From: Adiantum capillus-veneris
Lineage: Eukaryota; Streptophyta; Polypodiopsida; Polypodiales; Pteridaceae
Direction: 5' to 3'
Assembly: GCA_014529385.2 (NCBI GenBank)
Contig: CM043957.1
Coordinates: forward strand, 86,616,881-86,680,880
DNA: 64,000 nucleotides
In this document: in pieces, positions 23,531 to 35,410 of the stretch
Layout of the letters: each line of letters starts with the position of its first letter
Numbering within the stretch: the stretch's first letter is position 1
The notes under the pieces: generated by a model
The model's input: the letters and a program-made list of their open reading frames with translations, nothing else
Database searches by the model: none
What the model was told of the DNA's origin: nothing
Translations under genes and position numbers: made by a program

Positions 23531-24421
23531 TGAACTCCCGATGTGAGAGGAATCAAGGGCTGAAAGCTGGCTGCAAAACCACAGATATGAAGCGTAAAAC
23601 ACAGCAGATCTCTCGCATAAAGCAGGGCTGAAAACGCAGATCTCGTTTATGCTGATGATGGACAGCGATGGAGCACTCGATGCCAGGCCGAGGGGAGGGG
23701 AGGGGAGGGGAGGGGAGGGGAGGGGAGGCTCGATGGGTTGCCAAAGTACCAGACCGCAACGAGGATGGCTAGTGATCGTAAATCCAAGCCGATCCGGCAA
23801 GGGAAGGGCTGAAAACTGAAAACACTAGGGCTGATCTGCTGGGAGAAGGTGGCGCCATGCTGAAAACTGCAGAATGCTAGGGCTGATGTCGATGTACAAA
23901 ACCACTGGCTGATTTGTGAGTAAAATGCTAGGGCTGATTTGTTCCTCCACCTGATGCTGGGAATTCTGAATGAAATCGCTAGGCTAAGTGCTCCCTTTTT
24001 AGGGCTGAAATTTGGGTTATAAACTAACCAAGGGCTAGGTAGGGCAAACTGTCCACCAGACCCAACAAATAAATCATAAAAAATAAGTTTGGCCAAGGGA
24101 TCAATTTCTGGGTGAAACTCTCACACATCTGCCCACCTGGGAATCCGATAGACACGGGAATGGATTCCTCTACCCTAAAACTATATGCACGTCATGCCAG
24201 ATACCCACCAAGTCCTGCAAACACGCTCACAAAATTGCCGGTACTAATCCTCCTAGGATTGTAGACACTCCTATCTAGGAATAAGCGGAAAACTCGCCCT
24301 GGAATTCGGTGAAGCATGTCCACGTGGCACACAGAGCCATGTGCACGTTGGGTGAAACTATTGCACATCTGTCCATCGGGGAATCCAATCGACGCAGGGA
24401 ATGGATTCCTCTACCCTAAAA
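23531..24421 (-). repeat. Gypsy-Q 5' LTR, segment b
   Basis: Continues the LTR after LARD. It contains a GGGGA minisatellite (about 23691-23727), several GCTGAAAACGC-like words, a GGTAGGGCAA box with TATA, and a partial tandem duplication. The block TGGGTGAAACT...GTGCACG (24111-24347) is repeated from 24348 and continues past LINE-1 at 42241. Ends in the LINE-1 target TTCCTCTACCCTAAAA (24406-24421). Confidence 0.85.
24017..24047 (-). promoter_or_regulatory. Gypsy-Q LTR core promoter candidate
   Basis: On the sense (minus) strand TTGCCCTACC is followed by 14 bp and then TTTATAA. Confidence 0.5.
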
Positions 24422-24433
24422 AAAAAAAAAAAT
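24422..24433 (-). other. Oligo(T) tail of LINE-1
   Basis: Sixteen A on the plus strand at 24418-24433. Four belong to the target copy (AAAA, as in the right copy at 42237-42240), leaving 12 that read as T on the LINE sense strand, after CTTTTTCTCAGAA. Confidence 0.8.
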
Positions 24434-24569
24434 TCTGAGAAAAAGATCCTTCTATTAGTTAATGAAAACTGCCCATAGGGCTACAACCACCTCTGCAAGA
24501 GAGGGCTACAACAAGCATGATGGGGAGACTCTCCCAATGAAAAAACAACATATATACAATGGGGCTAAA

Positions 24570-27500
24570 TCAAGAGATGGGAGGAGGGAAAAGCCACACA
24601 GGTGGACAGTAGTGCCATCTGAGCACCCCCTGGACTATGGTGTAGAAAGGCCCAGGGCGCCAGAGTCGAAGGAAAGCCTCGTGGCGCTCCCGCATGCGGT
24701 CGAAGCTGCCCTGTAGTCCCTCAAGCTGTCCTCTGAGAGTAGGGATCAGCTCTAGCCAAAAGTCACGAACAGTCTCTGCTGGTGGCACAGGGTGAGCCTC
24801 AAAGATGTGGAAACAACAGGCCCGCCAGATGAACCAAAGTGTCAGGCCACTGATGAGCTCCAAACACTCCTCTCTCGCACTGCACCACTCCAGTGGAGTA
24901 AGCTCTATAGCAGGCTGGAGTGTAGGTCGCCCCCCCTGTATCACTATCATCCTGCTGGTGGAAGATAGCTCAAACTGAAGTGCCGGGCCCGTGAGGGTGG
25001 ACCAAGCCGTTGCCCCCCAAGTGTACTGGCGAGCTGTGGAGAGAGCAGGCATCAGCCGAAGAACTCGTAGCCACACCTGTTGGGCCGAGGGACAGTCCCA
25101 AAGACAGTGACGCTGACTCTCCACCAAATGGTCACAAGCTGCACATGTGGCCGAGAGACCACTATGCACAAGCCAACTCCCTACTGCTGTGGCTCTATGT
25201 GCGACCAGCCACTGAAACAAGGTGACTCGCCTCGGCTGTCTGGAGTCCCACAGCCTCTGCCAAAAAGCTGCCAAGAACTCGACTGTGAGGCCCTCCTCCT
25301 GCCAATGACGTGCTGCAGCGGGGCAGGCCTCTCTCTGTGCTGCAAGTATATGACGTCCAAGCCGAACAGTGTACTGAAAGAAGGGGACTCTTGGGCGGTC
25401 TGTAGAAGAGAAGGGGTCTCTCCATAGCCACTCACCAGGATCCCACTGTACTCGTGCCAGTGGACAGCACTCCCAAGCCCATAGCCTCCAATGTCCTGTC
25501 TCAAGAGCTACTGGGTCAGGGTCTATGACGCAAGTCCTCCCAAAGATGCCCACAACTCGAATCCTCTGGAAACAGCACTCTGCTACCTACGGGGCCTCTA
25601 CTGCAACTCGCTGTAATCGTCCCCCACCCTGAAGCTCGAAGAACAGAACTGGGACAGTCTCTGAGCAAGCCCTGACTGAAATGAGAACCTCCAGTCGTGT
25701 GAAGGCTCCCATCCACCGGGGTGCTACTGGCTCGAGAGGCGTGAGCCACTCAGCTGGAACTGACTCTGAGATGTCCTGACGTGCTCTGCACCCCTCTCAT
25801 GCCCTGTAGCTAGACAGCCTGCACCTCCTCTGACAAACCTGTGAACTCTAGCCAGTCACCTAGAGAGCGCGCTGGACCAGCTGCCATGGGACCCCAAGAA
25901 ACATGAGGCCGACTCCCAACCAAGTGGCTTCTCTGAGTGCTAACCATGGGGTTCCAGACGAGGGGCTGCCGTAGGCGCTCCTCCGTGCACGTCATCCGTC
26001 TTTGCTCTAGGCCACGCCGTAAGAGCTCCCAAGATCGAAGCAAACTCACAGCAAATCGGTCCTCCAGTCTCCTGCTCAAACCAACTCGGCACAGCTCTGT
26101 AAAGATCCATCTGGTCGAAGGTTGCCAAGGGCCTCTTGACTGAGGCACCCTGGCACGAAGCCTCTGCAGCAAGAACTCCTTCCAGGGCTCCTCGCCTGGA
26201 AGAAGTCCTCTGACGACGAACTTCCCAAGAAGGGCTCTGCTCTGCTGTGCTGGATAAATGATCCCAAGCCCTCCCTGAGAACAGGGAAGTGTGATGACCG
26301 ACCAAGCCACCTTGGCTCGGGCAATCTGAGTGTCGCGACCTGACCAAAGGAAGTTCCTGATCAGCCTCTCTACCTGGCTAATACAAGAACTCGAGAAGAT
26401 CCAGCAAGAAGTGATGTATCACATAGTCGCCAACAACACCTGGTTGGCAACTACTACTCTACCAGCCAGCGAAAGTCGTGCTGAGCTCCAATGTAACAGC
26501 TTTCTCCTGATGGACGGGAGAAGAGGAGCAATCTGCTGCTCGGGGGACAAGTCCAAACCAACCGAACTGCAGTCCCTGGAGGAATCCACCTGAAACCCTC
26601 TCCTGGCATCCAATCTGGCACAGGAGCACTGCCAACCGAGAAAGCCACTGTCTTTCTCCAGTTGATCAGTGCGCCCGATGCATAGCAGAAGGTCTCCAAA
26701 GCCTGCTCACATCTGTGTAAATTGGCCTCCTGGCCCTCTAAGTACAAGGCCGAGTCGTCGGCAAACTCAACGTCCAGAAGCTCATCTCCCCGTATAGGGA
26801 GTGAGTGCTAAGCCCCTCAGACCAACCGGCTGTGACACCAAAAATCTGCTCATCGCCTTTGCATAGAACAGAAAGAGAAAGGGGGCAAGAGGACACCCCT
26901 GTCTGACCGATCGTGTGCGCATGAAGCGCTCACCTCTACCTCCTGCCAAAAGCACCTGACTGTGAGCTTGTCTGTACAAAGCTGACACCCCTCTGATCCA
27001 AGCATCTGAGAAGCCCATCCTGCGTAGCGTGCCCTCTAGAAAGTCCCAGTCAACTCTGTCGTATGCCTTCTCAAAATCGAGAAGAAGAATCACAAGGTCC
27101 TCCCCACGGAGTCGTGCCAGGGCAGAAGCCTCCCAGAAGGTGAAGATGTTGTCAAGGATACTGCGTTCCTTGACAAAACCTGTCTGAGTCCCATGTATAA
27201 GGCTCTCCAAAAGTGGCTGAATCCTCAAACTCAGAGCCTTGGCAAGAATTTTGTAGGCTGAGTTTAGGATTGTGATGGGGCGCCACTGTCGAATCTCATC
27301 CAAGGAGCCACCCTCCTTTGGAATGAGGTAAATCAGGCCCTCACTCATGCTATCCGACATCACTCCTGTGTGCAGAATGTACTGAAAGGCACTACAAAGA
27401 TCTGGGCCAAGCAGGTCCCAGTACTCCAAGAAGAAGCTGGGAGTCAACCCATCCTCACCTGGACAGCTACCACGAGGAAGGGCCCTAAGAGCCATGTGCA

Positions 27501-28903
27501 GCTCCTCAAGCTGAAGAGGTATCTCTAGCCTCTAGCGCATCTCCTCAGTCACAAGACAAGGCATCTGTGCCCAAACCTGCTCCCCACATGCATCCTGTCT
27601 CTCTGATTGGGGCTCAGCCGACAGTAACTCACAGTAAAAGTCAGTAGCAACTGCACGCATATCCTCGGGCTCACAAACAACTGACCCATCGGGTCTCCTC
27701 AACTGATTGACCTTGGCATGCGAGTGCCGAGGTCCCACTATCTCAAAAAAAGCACCTGTCACTCTGTCACCCACCTGAGTGCCACTGAGATGCCTGTCGG
27801 TGAAAGGCAAACTCATGGCGCCTCTCCTCTGTGCAAGCAAGCTCCTGTCGAGCCTGCTGTAACTGCTCCTCTAACCATGGACTGTCTGGATGCTGCTCCT
27901 GCATCCTCTGTAGTGAAGCAATGCCTCGTCTGAGACGCTACTCCTCCTCTCTCGTTGCAGCCCGTCGAGCCAGAGACTCTTGGAGAAAAAAGTGGCTAAG
28001 CTGAGCTAGGCCTAAGGCCACTCTGTCTGCAGGTAGAGCCTAGCTATCCATGCCCTCTGTCCAGAGAGCCTCTACCCTCTCTCTGAGTGTTGAGTCCAAC
28101 AAGACCCGCTCTGAGATGCGAAGCATCGTGCTCCCACTCCTCTGCCTGTCTGCCATTGTGAGGACCACTGGTGCATGGTCCGAGAAGGATGTCCCTGCCA
28201 GGATGCCCACTGAGCCCCCCAAGTCACTGAAGTGATCACTAGTGTAGAAGCGATCTATCCGCGATAGATTCACTCCTCCCACTCTGCGGTCTGATCAAGA
28301 GAAGGCAAGACTCTCCGGAGGCCTCACAAAGCCAGAATGTTGCCATGTATCCGAGACCCTCAAAGTCATACACAACCTCTCCCAAGCTGCTAACTCGACT
28401 CCATGCACAGTAGCATGGCTGCCTCCGATCCTGTCAGAAGGGTCCTCCAACATGTTGAAGTCCCCTCCTACACACCAATGGTCAACCTATTGGCAAAGGC
28501 TCAACAATCTGTGACCAAAACTCTGCACGAGCACTCGCCACATTGGACGCATAGATGTTCAAGAAGCCCACAAGGCCACCCTGAAGCTGCATAGTAATCC
28601 ATTGAGCCCTGCCTAGCACAATAATCCCTCTGCCCACAATGGCCTGCTGCAATGAGTCCGCAATAGTCATACATACCCCACCCTGGATGCCTCCAGGTCC
28701 AAAAGCAGCTGACCAAAAGGTATCGTAACGTCCACGCAAAATCTGACCACATCGCCGAATGCGGCTCTCAGACAAATGGTGCTCCTGAAGCATAAGGAGA
28801 TCAATCTCTCAAGGCAACGCTGAAGCTTCTGACGCAATCGGCCCCGCTGTCGCTGAAACTGGGGCCCACCTAGTCCCTGCACGTTCCACGAGACGATCCT
28901 CAT
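24570..28903 (-). pseudogene. LINE-1 ORF2: endonuclease and reverse transcriptase
   Basis: Begins MRIVSWNVQGLGG at 28903, typical of the apurinic-like endonuclease. Catalytic-region matches follow: LQEHHLSES (Glu), GGDFNMLED (Asp), LAFS-stop-SDRRVGGVNLSRIDRF and SDHAPVVL (His). The stop in FS[W]SD is a TGA where Trp is expected. The RT has IRQWRPITILNSAYKILA, LDFEKAYDRVDWDFL, SVRQGCPLAPFLFLF and, after a frameshift near 26790, EFADDSALYLEG. The C-terminal 327-codon frame contains CAACDHLVESQRHCLWDC, the zf-RVT motif. The protein nicks target DNA and copies LINE RNA there. Confidence 0.9.
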
Positions 28904-29917
28904 GGGGAGCGAGAGAGAACAGATGCTGCCGCAGCAGCAAGACGGGCTATCTTCGAGGCTGGCTTGGATGGGGAGTAATCCGCATCCGAGCGTCCTCTAG
29001 ATAGGCGAGACTGCAGTGAGTGCCTGGCCCAAGCCAAAGCAAAGCGAGCCGTGCGTAAAGCAACCTCCTCTGTCCAGGAGTCCTCATGAATGTATACATA
29101 GCAAGGCAAACACTGCGTATCAACAAAAAAGTACACCACAATGTGCCTACATCCTGCTGAGTCTGGGGGTGTCACCGCAAACTTGGCCAGTGGCCACAAA
29201 GTCTGCAGCAAATCTGTAACTCCAAGTTCTCCCATGTGGTGAGAGAACTCGAGAACCAGTGTATGCAACCATCCCACCACTGAGTCGAGGGACCACTCTG
29301 TCTCGGTCCTACCATAGAGGGGGAAGGAGAAACCAACTGCTGAGTCCAAGGCCTTTGTTCCCCTAGCGGCAAGGAACAAAGCGTGGACCCTGAAGCAGGC
29401 TGCCTCGTGGTCTGCTGCGGAATCGCCGAGGAAGCGAGTAAACCCGTAGTCGAAGAAATCCCAGCGGCGTCGTAGGTCAATGCTCGTCAGACCACGAGGG
29501 ATAGCTACAAGGGAAGATGTCTCAATCTACAGAGGGGGCCGCAAGAAGGGCTGACCCTCTCTCACTAGGCGACTCGTGGCAAAGGCGCTACCAAGAGATC
29601 TCCTAGCCGCCGGTGAGGGACCAGTCTCCTGAGTCGACTGTGGTACTGGAGCAGGAGGAGGGGGAGAAGGAGTTGGGCGGGGGGGGGGGCGGAGGAGAAG
29701 AGAAGCGGGGTGGGGCGACAGAGACAGGGGGGCGAGGAGGGGAGTAGGCGGGAGCAGAGGGCGGGGGAGGGGATGATGAGGAGGAGGGGAAATCTGAAGG
29801 TGGGGCGGTTGGCGAAGGTGAAGCTGAGGTGGAGGCTGGCGTAGGGGGCTCCTCCTGCTCGAGAGGACCAAAGCGGTTCCCCGTGGGAACCCACTGCTGC
29901 TGAGTAGGCACCTGAGG
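28900..29917 (-). pseudogene. LINE-1 ORF1, 3' part
   Basis: Resumes after Gypsy-2 with TQQQWVPTGNRFGPLEQEE, a typical plant LINE ORF1 segment after the zinc knuckle. A Pro/Ser-rich stretch and, after frameshifts, a 159-residue C-terminal block (29379-28900) follow. Its stop codon overlaps the ORF2 start as ATGA (28900-28903), which suggests coupled termination-reinitiation. Confidence 0.75.
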
Positions 29918-29922
29918 GCCAC

Positions 29923-30456
29923 TGTAGCGCGGATAATGTGTCGTGCTCTCTACAGTGTGGGTGTCCCCCAGTGCAATGTGCGTGACAATCTCACTCAACA
30001 AACAGAAACTCTCTCAACAGAATGAAATACAAGAAACAATGGACTCGACTAACTCAAAGGACCATGTACAGACTCTGGAGTGGCACCACACTCTGCTCCA
30101 GCCCAAGACTCACAGGTACAAAATAGGGTGTCAAGGCTCAGATGTGCATGGATGGTGTAGCAGTGCTCTGTGTAAGACTCTCTAGACGACTACGTGCAAG
30201 ATAAGATGGAACTGTCCCAAAACGACTACTGATATGTACAACCATAGGAGCCACCAACGGCCCATAAATGTCCAGCCAGCTAAGTCTATCTCCAAACTGA
30301 GTGGTGGTGGTGACCTGGCCACGACGTCCACTAGACCACCGTAGGTACCCTGCCACGTGTCACTCCCAGCCAAAGGGTCCGTCCAGTGTGAACCAGACCA
30401 ACTGTAGCTAACTGTCCAACTGCCTGTCCTATGAAGTGACACTGTAGCAGGCTACA
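29923..30456 (-). repeat. Gypsy-2 3' LTR
   Basis: TGTAGC...GCTACA termini. The outer sense end has the hairpin word TGTAGCAGGCTACA. Preceded on the left by GCCAC. Confidence 0.96.
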
Positions 30457-30561
30457 GGTTGCCCGCCACAAGACTCGTCACCGTCTCGGTGAGCCAAAAC
30501 TGAATGAAACTGCAAAAGTAACTATATGTACCATGAAGGATGAGGTAAGAGCACAGTCCTG

Positions 30562-32689
30562 TCACCCAAGGGAAAGGGTCGTCCCCACTGCTGCTCCAGA
30601 AGCTTCCGGATCGGGAGGAGCCATCATATCAATAGTGTAACCATGCGGTTGCTGTCCTGTGCTTTGCATACCTTGATTTCCTGTGGTTGTAGCAGCCATC
30701 TGCTGCACAGCGGATGGGAGTACCTGCCCTGAAGTGAACTCCGGACGCCTAGTAACGCAACCATGGCGGTGTGCACCAGTAACACCATCACAGCAAGGAA
30801 CACTCTGGCTCTGCATGTGTGGCATCTGGATCTGAGACTCTTGCTGAGTGAAGTACTGGACCTGGGGCTGTGGGTAGTGTCCCATGAACTGATGAGAGGG
30901 CTGAGAGGGACCTGCTGGGTAGTGTCCCATGAACTGCTGAGAGGGCTGAGAGGGACCTGCTGGCGCTGCAAAGGTGGCTGGACTCTGGACCTGTATCTCT
31001 GGCCTAGTCCATCCATATCCCACAGTAGCCTAGGTAGGCCTGTTATCATACATAAGCATTTCTTGAAATCCTTGCACCTGTGCTTTGAGGTCATCAATAA
31101 TTCTCGACTTTATCTTCAATGCCTGTTGTAGTGCAAAAATCGTTGCATCTCGATCTGCGATGGCACTCTCGGCAACTCGCAGGGAACCCTCCATAGCTGC
31201 GTATGTGGCGGAGTGATGCTGGTGGGTTGCAGCTAGCTGCTCCACGCCTAGCTCGATGGTGGCAATAGCAGCTCTGGAGTCCTGAAGCAACTTCTCTGAA
31301 AGCTGAAACAGAGAAGTGGAGTCGGTCCTACCTGAAGATCCCTCAGATGGATGTGATGCTGGAGGGCGCACATGTGGCATTGCCGGCGAGCTAAAAGTAG
31401 GTGCAGATGGTGGCACAACCAGCGAGCTAGAAGTAGGGACACTCAGTGTAGAAGGTGCTTCAGAGATTGTTGTTGTAGGTGCAGCGAGTGATATGTTGAC
31501 CGGTGTATGAGTGAAGATGGGAGAAGAAGGAAGAGGATCCTGTATGGGTGAAGTGACCATTATGTCCTGAGGAGCGGCAGTAGACACTGGTGTCGGCACA
31601 GCAGAACCAGGTGTAGCAGTAGACGTATGACGCTGAAGATGTACCCTAGTCTGCTGTCTCTCAGAAACTGGCAAGGAGAGTAGAGACTTCAATGTATCCT
31701 TCATCACTTTCGCCTTGATCTTCTTTTTCTTGGTGACTGTGGGGTCTACTTGCATGCTCACGGGTTTCCTTTTCTCTTTCGAGGTTCCCTGTTCCTCATC
31801 CACTTCATTTATGTTGATAGGTATGTTTATGATCCATGCCAAGAGAGGCGCCGCAAAACATCTAAAAGTTAACTGCACAGACTGCACTTGGGCCCGAAAT
31901 CTTTTAGCCCTAGACTGCAGAGAGCTGAAGAGAATTTGGTGGAATCCACATGGGATAGTGTGGATTAAACAGTATAGCCCGTCGCAGTGGGAGAATGTAG
32001 TGAGAATATCTGTTTGTACCTTGTCTTCTTTGGCATCCCGAGCCAGAAAGTAATACCTGAAGATTGCGAGAAGCCGTCTGTTTCGCTCATAATTTGGGTG
32101 ATCCGAGCTTAATAGCTCTTTACATGCTTGAATTGTCGCATCCTTGGACAACAAAGAGAAAGTGCAAGTAGTAGACTTCACAGCTGGAAAGTTGGTCATA
32201 CCCATGGCATGGCCAAGCCTTGTAGCTGTTAGCTTGTGGCCCCGGACCTTTGGAAAGTTTTTCAGCAGTTGATGTATCAGTTCTGCTGGAATAGTATCAG
32301 GTAAATTTGCATCAGCCAATTCTGTGAGACCCAGAGTCCGTAGCTGAGCAGTCGAAAGCACCTCACTGAGAGATGGTCGAGGTTGCTGCATATGAAAATG
32401 TAATGAAAATGCTGTGTGATTTTTTTGAAGAAGCAGGCCTCTTGATTGCATGAGTGATAATTTGCGGCTTTTCTTTTTTCTGAGCCACCTTTGATTGTTC
32501 CTCTGGATCACTGGAAGCACCTGACTCTGAATTTACATCTGAATCCTCAGATGCTGCTGAGTCTACTTTGTAGCTTTCATCACTTGGGTCACTGGAGGTA
32601 AAGTCATCTATGTCATGGCTGCTGCCGCTTGCAGATACTTCATCTGCTTCGCTCTCTGATTGTTCAACCCGAGATTTTCTCCTCTTCAT
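30562..32689 (-). pseudogene. Gypsy-2 accessory ORF between integrase and 3' LTR
   Basis: The sense-strand reading starts MKRRKSRVEQSESEADEV (32689), an acidic, Ser-rich N-terminus of about 85 residues. A +1 shift at an A7 run near 32430 then enters a 496-codon frame. That frame has a predicted globular middle (LRTLGLTELADANLPD, FPKVRGHKLTATRLGHAMG, FSHCDGLYCLIHTIPCGFHQ), a Pro/Ser/Thr-rich linker, and a coiled-coil-like C-terminus (MEGSLRVAESAIADRDATIF). After one in-frame TAG at 31030-31032 the same frame continues for about 155 residues rich in Gln/Pro with a repeated SQQFMGHYP-type unit. No signal peptide or membrane segment is visible, so it is not an obvious envelope gene. The middle is loosely like plant-transposon-associated proteins, but I cannot assign a family. 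Confidence 0.6.
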
Positions 32690-32869
32690 CTCTACCTTTT
32701 TCTTGCTGCCCCTGCCATGGTGAGGTCTGATGACAAACAGAGGATGACAAACAAAGCCGCTGAGTAGCCAATGGAAAAGTAGTAGGATGCAGACAAGTTA
32801 GATTTCTTCTACTAAATCGTTAGGCTGGGCGAGTAATTTAAGGTAGGGTAAATTCGAACCAGGCGAAAG

Positions 32870-33420
32870 TGGGCGGTTAGGGCGAGAGGGTGCTGGGAGA
32901 GGATAGGGGCGAGAGGGGGTGTGGGAGAGGGTAGGGGCGAGGGGAGGATAGGGGCGAGAGGGGAGGAGAGGAGAGGGTAGGGGGCGAGAGGTGAGGATAA
33001 GGACGAGAGGGGGGGATAGGGGCGAGAGGGGGTGTGGGAGAGGGTAGAGGGCGAGAGGTTTGGATAGGGGCGAGAGGGGAGGATAGGAGAGGGTAGGGGG
33101 CGAGAGGTGAGGATAGGGACGAGAGGGGGGATAGGGGCGAGAGGGGGTGTAGGAGAGGGTAGGGGGCGAGTTTTAGGATAGGGGCGAGAGGGGAGGATAG
33201 GAGAGGGTAGGGGACGAGAGGTGAGGATAGGGGGTGTAGGAGAGGGTAGGGGGCGAGTTTTAGGATAGGGGCGAGAGGGGGTGGGTAGGGGCGAGAGGGG
33301 AGGGTAGGGGGCAAGGGTATAGGGTAGGGGCGAGAGGGGAAGCTGGGAGAGGGTAGGGGCTAGAGGGGTTTAAGTAAGGGTAGGAGGTAGTAGGCTAGGT
33401 AGGGGCGAGGGGTTGGGAGA
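32870..33420. repeat. G-rich minisatellite in Gypsy-2
   Basis: About 550 bp built from GGATAGGGGCGAGAGGGG and GAGAGGGTAGGGGGCGAG words, arranged in longer irregular units of roughly 100-150 bp (compare 32966-33110 with 33088-33230). On the sense strand of the element it is C-rich. The plus strand has many closely spaced runs of three or more G. Pro/Leu/Tyr-rich translations of the other strand are artefacts. Confidence 0.9.
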
Positions 33421-34057
33421 CTAGGGTTTATTAAGGCCTAATGAGAGTTAGCACAACAGTAGCAAAGTGCTAGTAGATACAAAGATAGGATAATTTTGAG
33501 CAGGTACGAAGAGAGGACTCAGATAAAGAAGGGTATTAAGGCTTGCAATGATTATTAGTAGCCAGCTTTGGAGCACCAAAGAGTACTTTCCCCTTTTCTT
33601 TCTTTCTGCAGCAAAGCTGAAAGTTTATTTGCACCAAAGGTTTTTTGCTGGTATTGGAATCAAAAAGTTCTTTGCCAAAACTCTGCCATATTCTTTATAT
33701 AGACAGCCTCAATCGTCGTCTAAGCAGAATGCCCAAGTAGATTCCACTTTTTTCAAACTGAACAAAAAACACTCTGACTAGAAGCTTGACTGATAGCAGT
33801 TTGGAAGGACCTTAATACTTAACAGCAAATAACACTTAGGATAGAAACAATTAGAGGAGTGACTGAACTGTTGAAGTTCCGATAATACCCAATTACCAGG
33901 AGGACTTAGTGGAGAAAAGATATCTTAGAGGAAAGGTGGAAACTTACAAACATAGCAAAAACTGAGACAGTAACAAAACATCTATTCTGGTGGAAAGCTC
34001 GAGGGGAGGAGAGAGATGGGTCGTAGAACCTACAGATGGCGGAAAGTTGCATACCCT
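33421..34057 (-). other. Gypsy-2 spacer between integrase and minisatellite
   Basis: About 640 bp, relatively A/T-rich, without supported ORFs or motifs. The region 32690-32869 on the other side of the minisatellite is likewise plain and would be the leader of the accessory ORF. Confidence 0.5.
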
Positions 34058-35410
34058 TTACTCAGAGGAGTAATAGCACTTGATTCTGGAGCCATTTACC
34101 AGTGGCAAAGGGACGCCTTCCAAAGTGACTAACTGGACAGCCCCCTGTGGCAAAACCTCCTGTACTCTAAAGGGCCCTTGCCAAGCTGGAACCAGCTTCT
34201 TTGCTTTTTTCAAATATTTTGCCTGAGAGAGTAGCACCAATGTGCCTTGCGTTATTTTTGGCTTTCTGAGGTGGCGATCATGCCACGCTTTGCGACGAAG
34301 TTGTTCCGCTTACAGAGCACGAGAAGCTAAAAGGCGGCTTTCATCCAATAAGGTGAGACGGGAGATAGAGAAAGATTCCATGCCCCCACTTGCACGTAGA
34401 CTACCCACCCTAGGGGAACCGGAGTTGAACTCAAATGGAGCTATGGCTTCCAAACCGAAAGCGAGTTGAAAAGGCGTTTGATTCGTTGTTGCTTTGAAAG
34501 ATGTGCGGTATGCCCAAAGAGTGCCGTGCACAGCCTGAGCCCACGATGCTGGATGGAGATGACATGCTTTCCTCAGTAGAGCGATCAAAACCTTGTTGGT
34601 GCTCTCGGCCTATCCATTGGCTCTAGGGTAATAAGAGCACGACTTGCGATGAAAAATCTTGTAATTGGCCAGCAAATTTGAGATCATGTCATTGACAAAA
34701 TGACTGCCTCTATCACTGGTGATCTCTAAGGGACATCCAAATCTGCATAAAATATTTTCATATAAAAATTTGGCCACTGTATTGCCGGTGCAATCTACTG
34801 TCGCTAGTACCTCTGTCCACTTTGTTGCATAGTCTGTAGCCACTAGCAAATATTTGCGATTACCTGGTTGAGCCGGGGGATATATTGGTCCCACAAAGTC
34901 CAAACCCCATCTCTCAAAAGGTAGCCACGCCATCGAGACCTGCAAAGGACGGTTGGATTGCTTACTCGGCTTCGGCCCACATCTCTGGCACACATCACAA
35001 ACCTTAGAATATGCTATTGCATCCTTAAAAATGTAGGGCCACCACAGACCACTCTGTAGTATCTTCTGAGCAGTGATGTGACCAAGGTAATGGCCACCAG
35101 TGGGACCATTGTGGGCATCCTCCAGAATATGCTCCACCTCATGAGGCGAGACACAACGCTTCAGAACACCATCTGGTCCCGCTTTGTAGAGCTGGCCCCC
35201 GATCAGAGTGAAAGGCCTGGACTTCAACAGCAATCTCCTCTTTTGCAGTGGGGATGCCCTCTCTAGGTACAGCCCAGTAGATAGAAAATGTAGGACCTCG
35301 CCGTACCATTCCGGTGTTGTATCTATTTTAAAAAGACTGCTATCTGGAAAGTCATCCGCAATCCCGGTAGCTTCTTCGCCTGTGTAAATGCGAGAGAGGT
35401 GGTCAGCCAT
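34058..35410 (-). pseudogene. pol (IN): Gypsy-2 integrase
   Basis: The end of RNase H (MADHLSRIYTGEEATG) leads into the HHCC domain (EDAHNGPTGGHYLGHITAQ, CDVCQRCG) and the catalytic core: Asp in WGLDFVGPI, Asp in ITSDRGSHFVND, Glu in AESTNKVL. The C-terminal segment has VLLSQAKYLKKAKKLVPAW. A TAG at about 34609 replaces the Gln of ANGQAES kept in Gypsy-1 (a CAG to TAG change), and another break lies near 34241-34310. No chromodomain is seen after the C-terminus. Confidence 0.9.

Noticed and set aside
30562-32689. Gypsy-2 accessory ORF as an envelope gene
   Set aside because: No signal peptide, membrane segment or cleavage-site-like region is visible. Kept as unassigned.
32877-33314. A 145-codon Pro/Leu/Tyr-rich frame
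   Set aside because: It is the translation of the C-rich strand of the minisatellite. Length varies with repeat number and no start context or family supports it.
32870-33420. CRISPR-like or regularly spaced repeats (also 49954-50370)
   Set aside because: The repeats are irregular, tandem and G-rich or retroelement-like, with no unique equal-length spacers and no cas genes. The context is eukaryotic.
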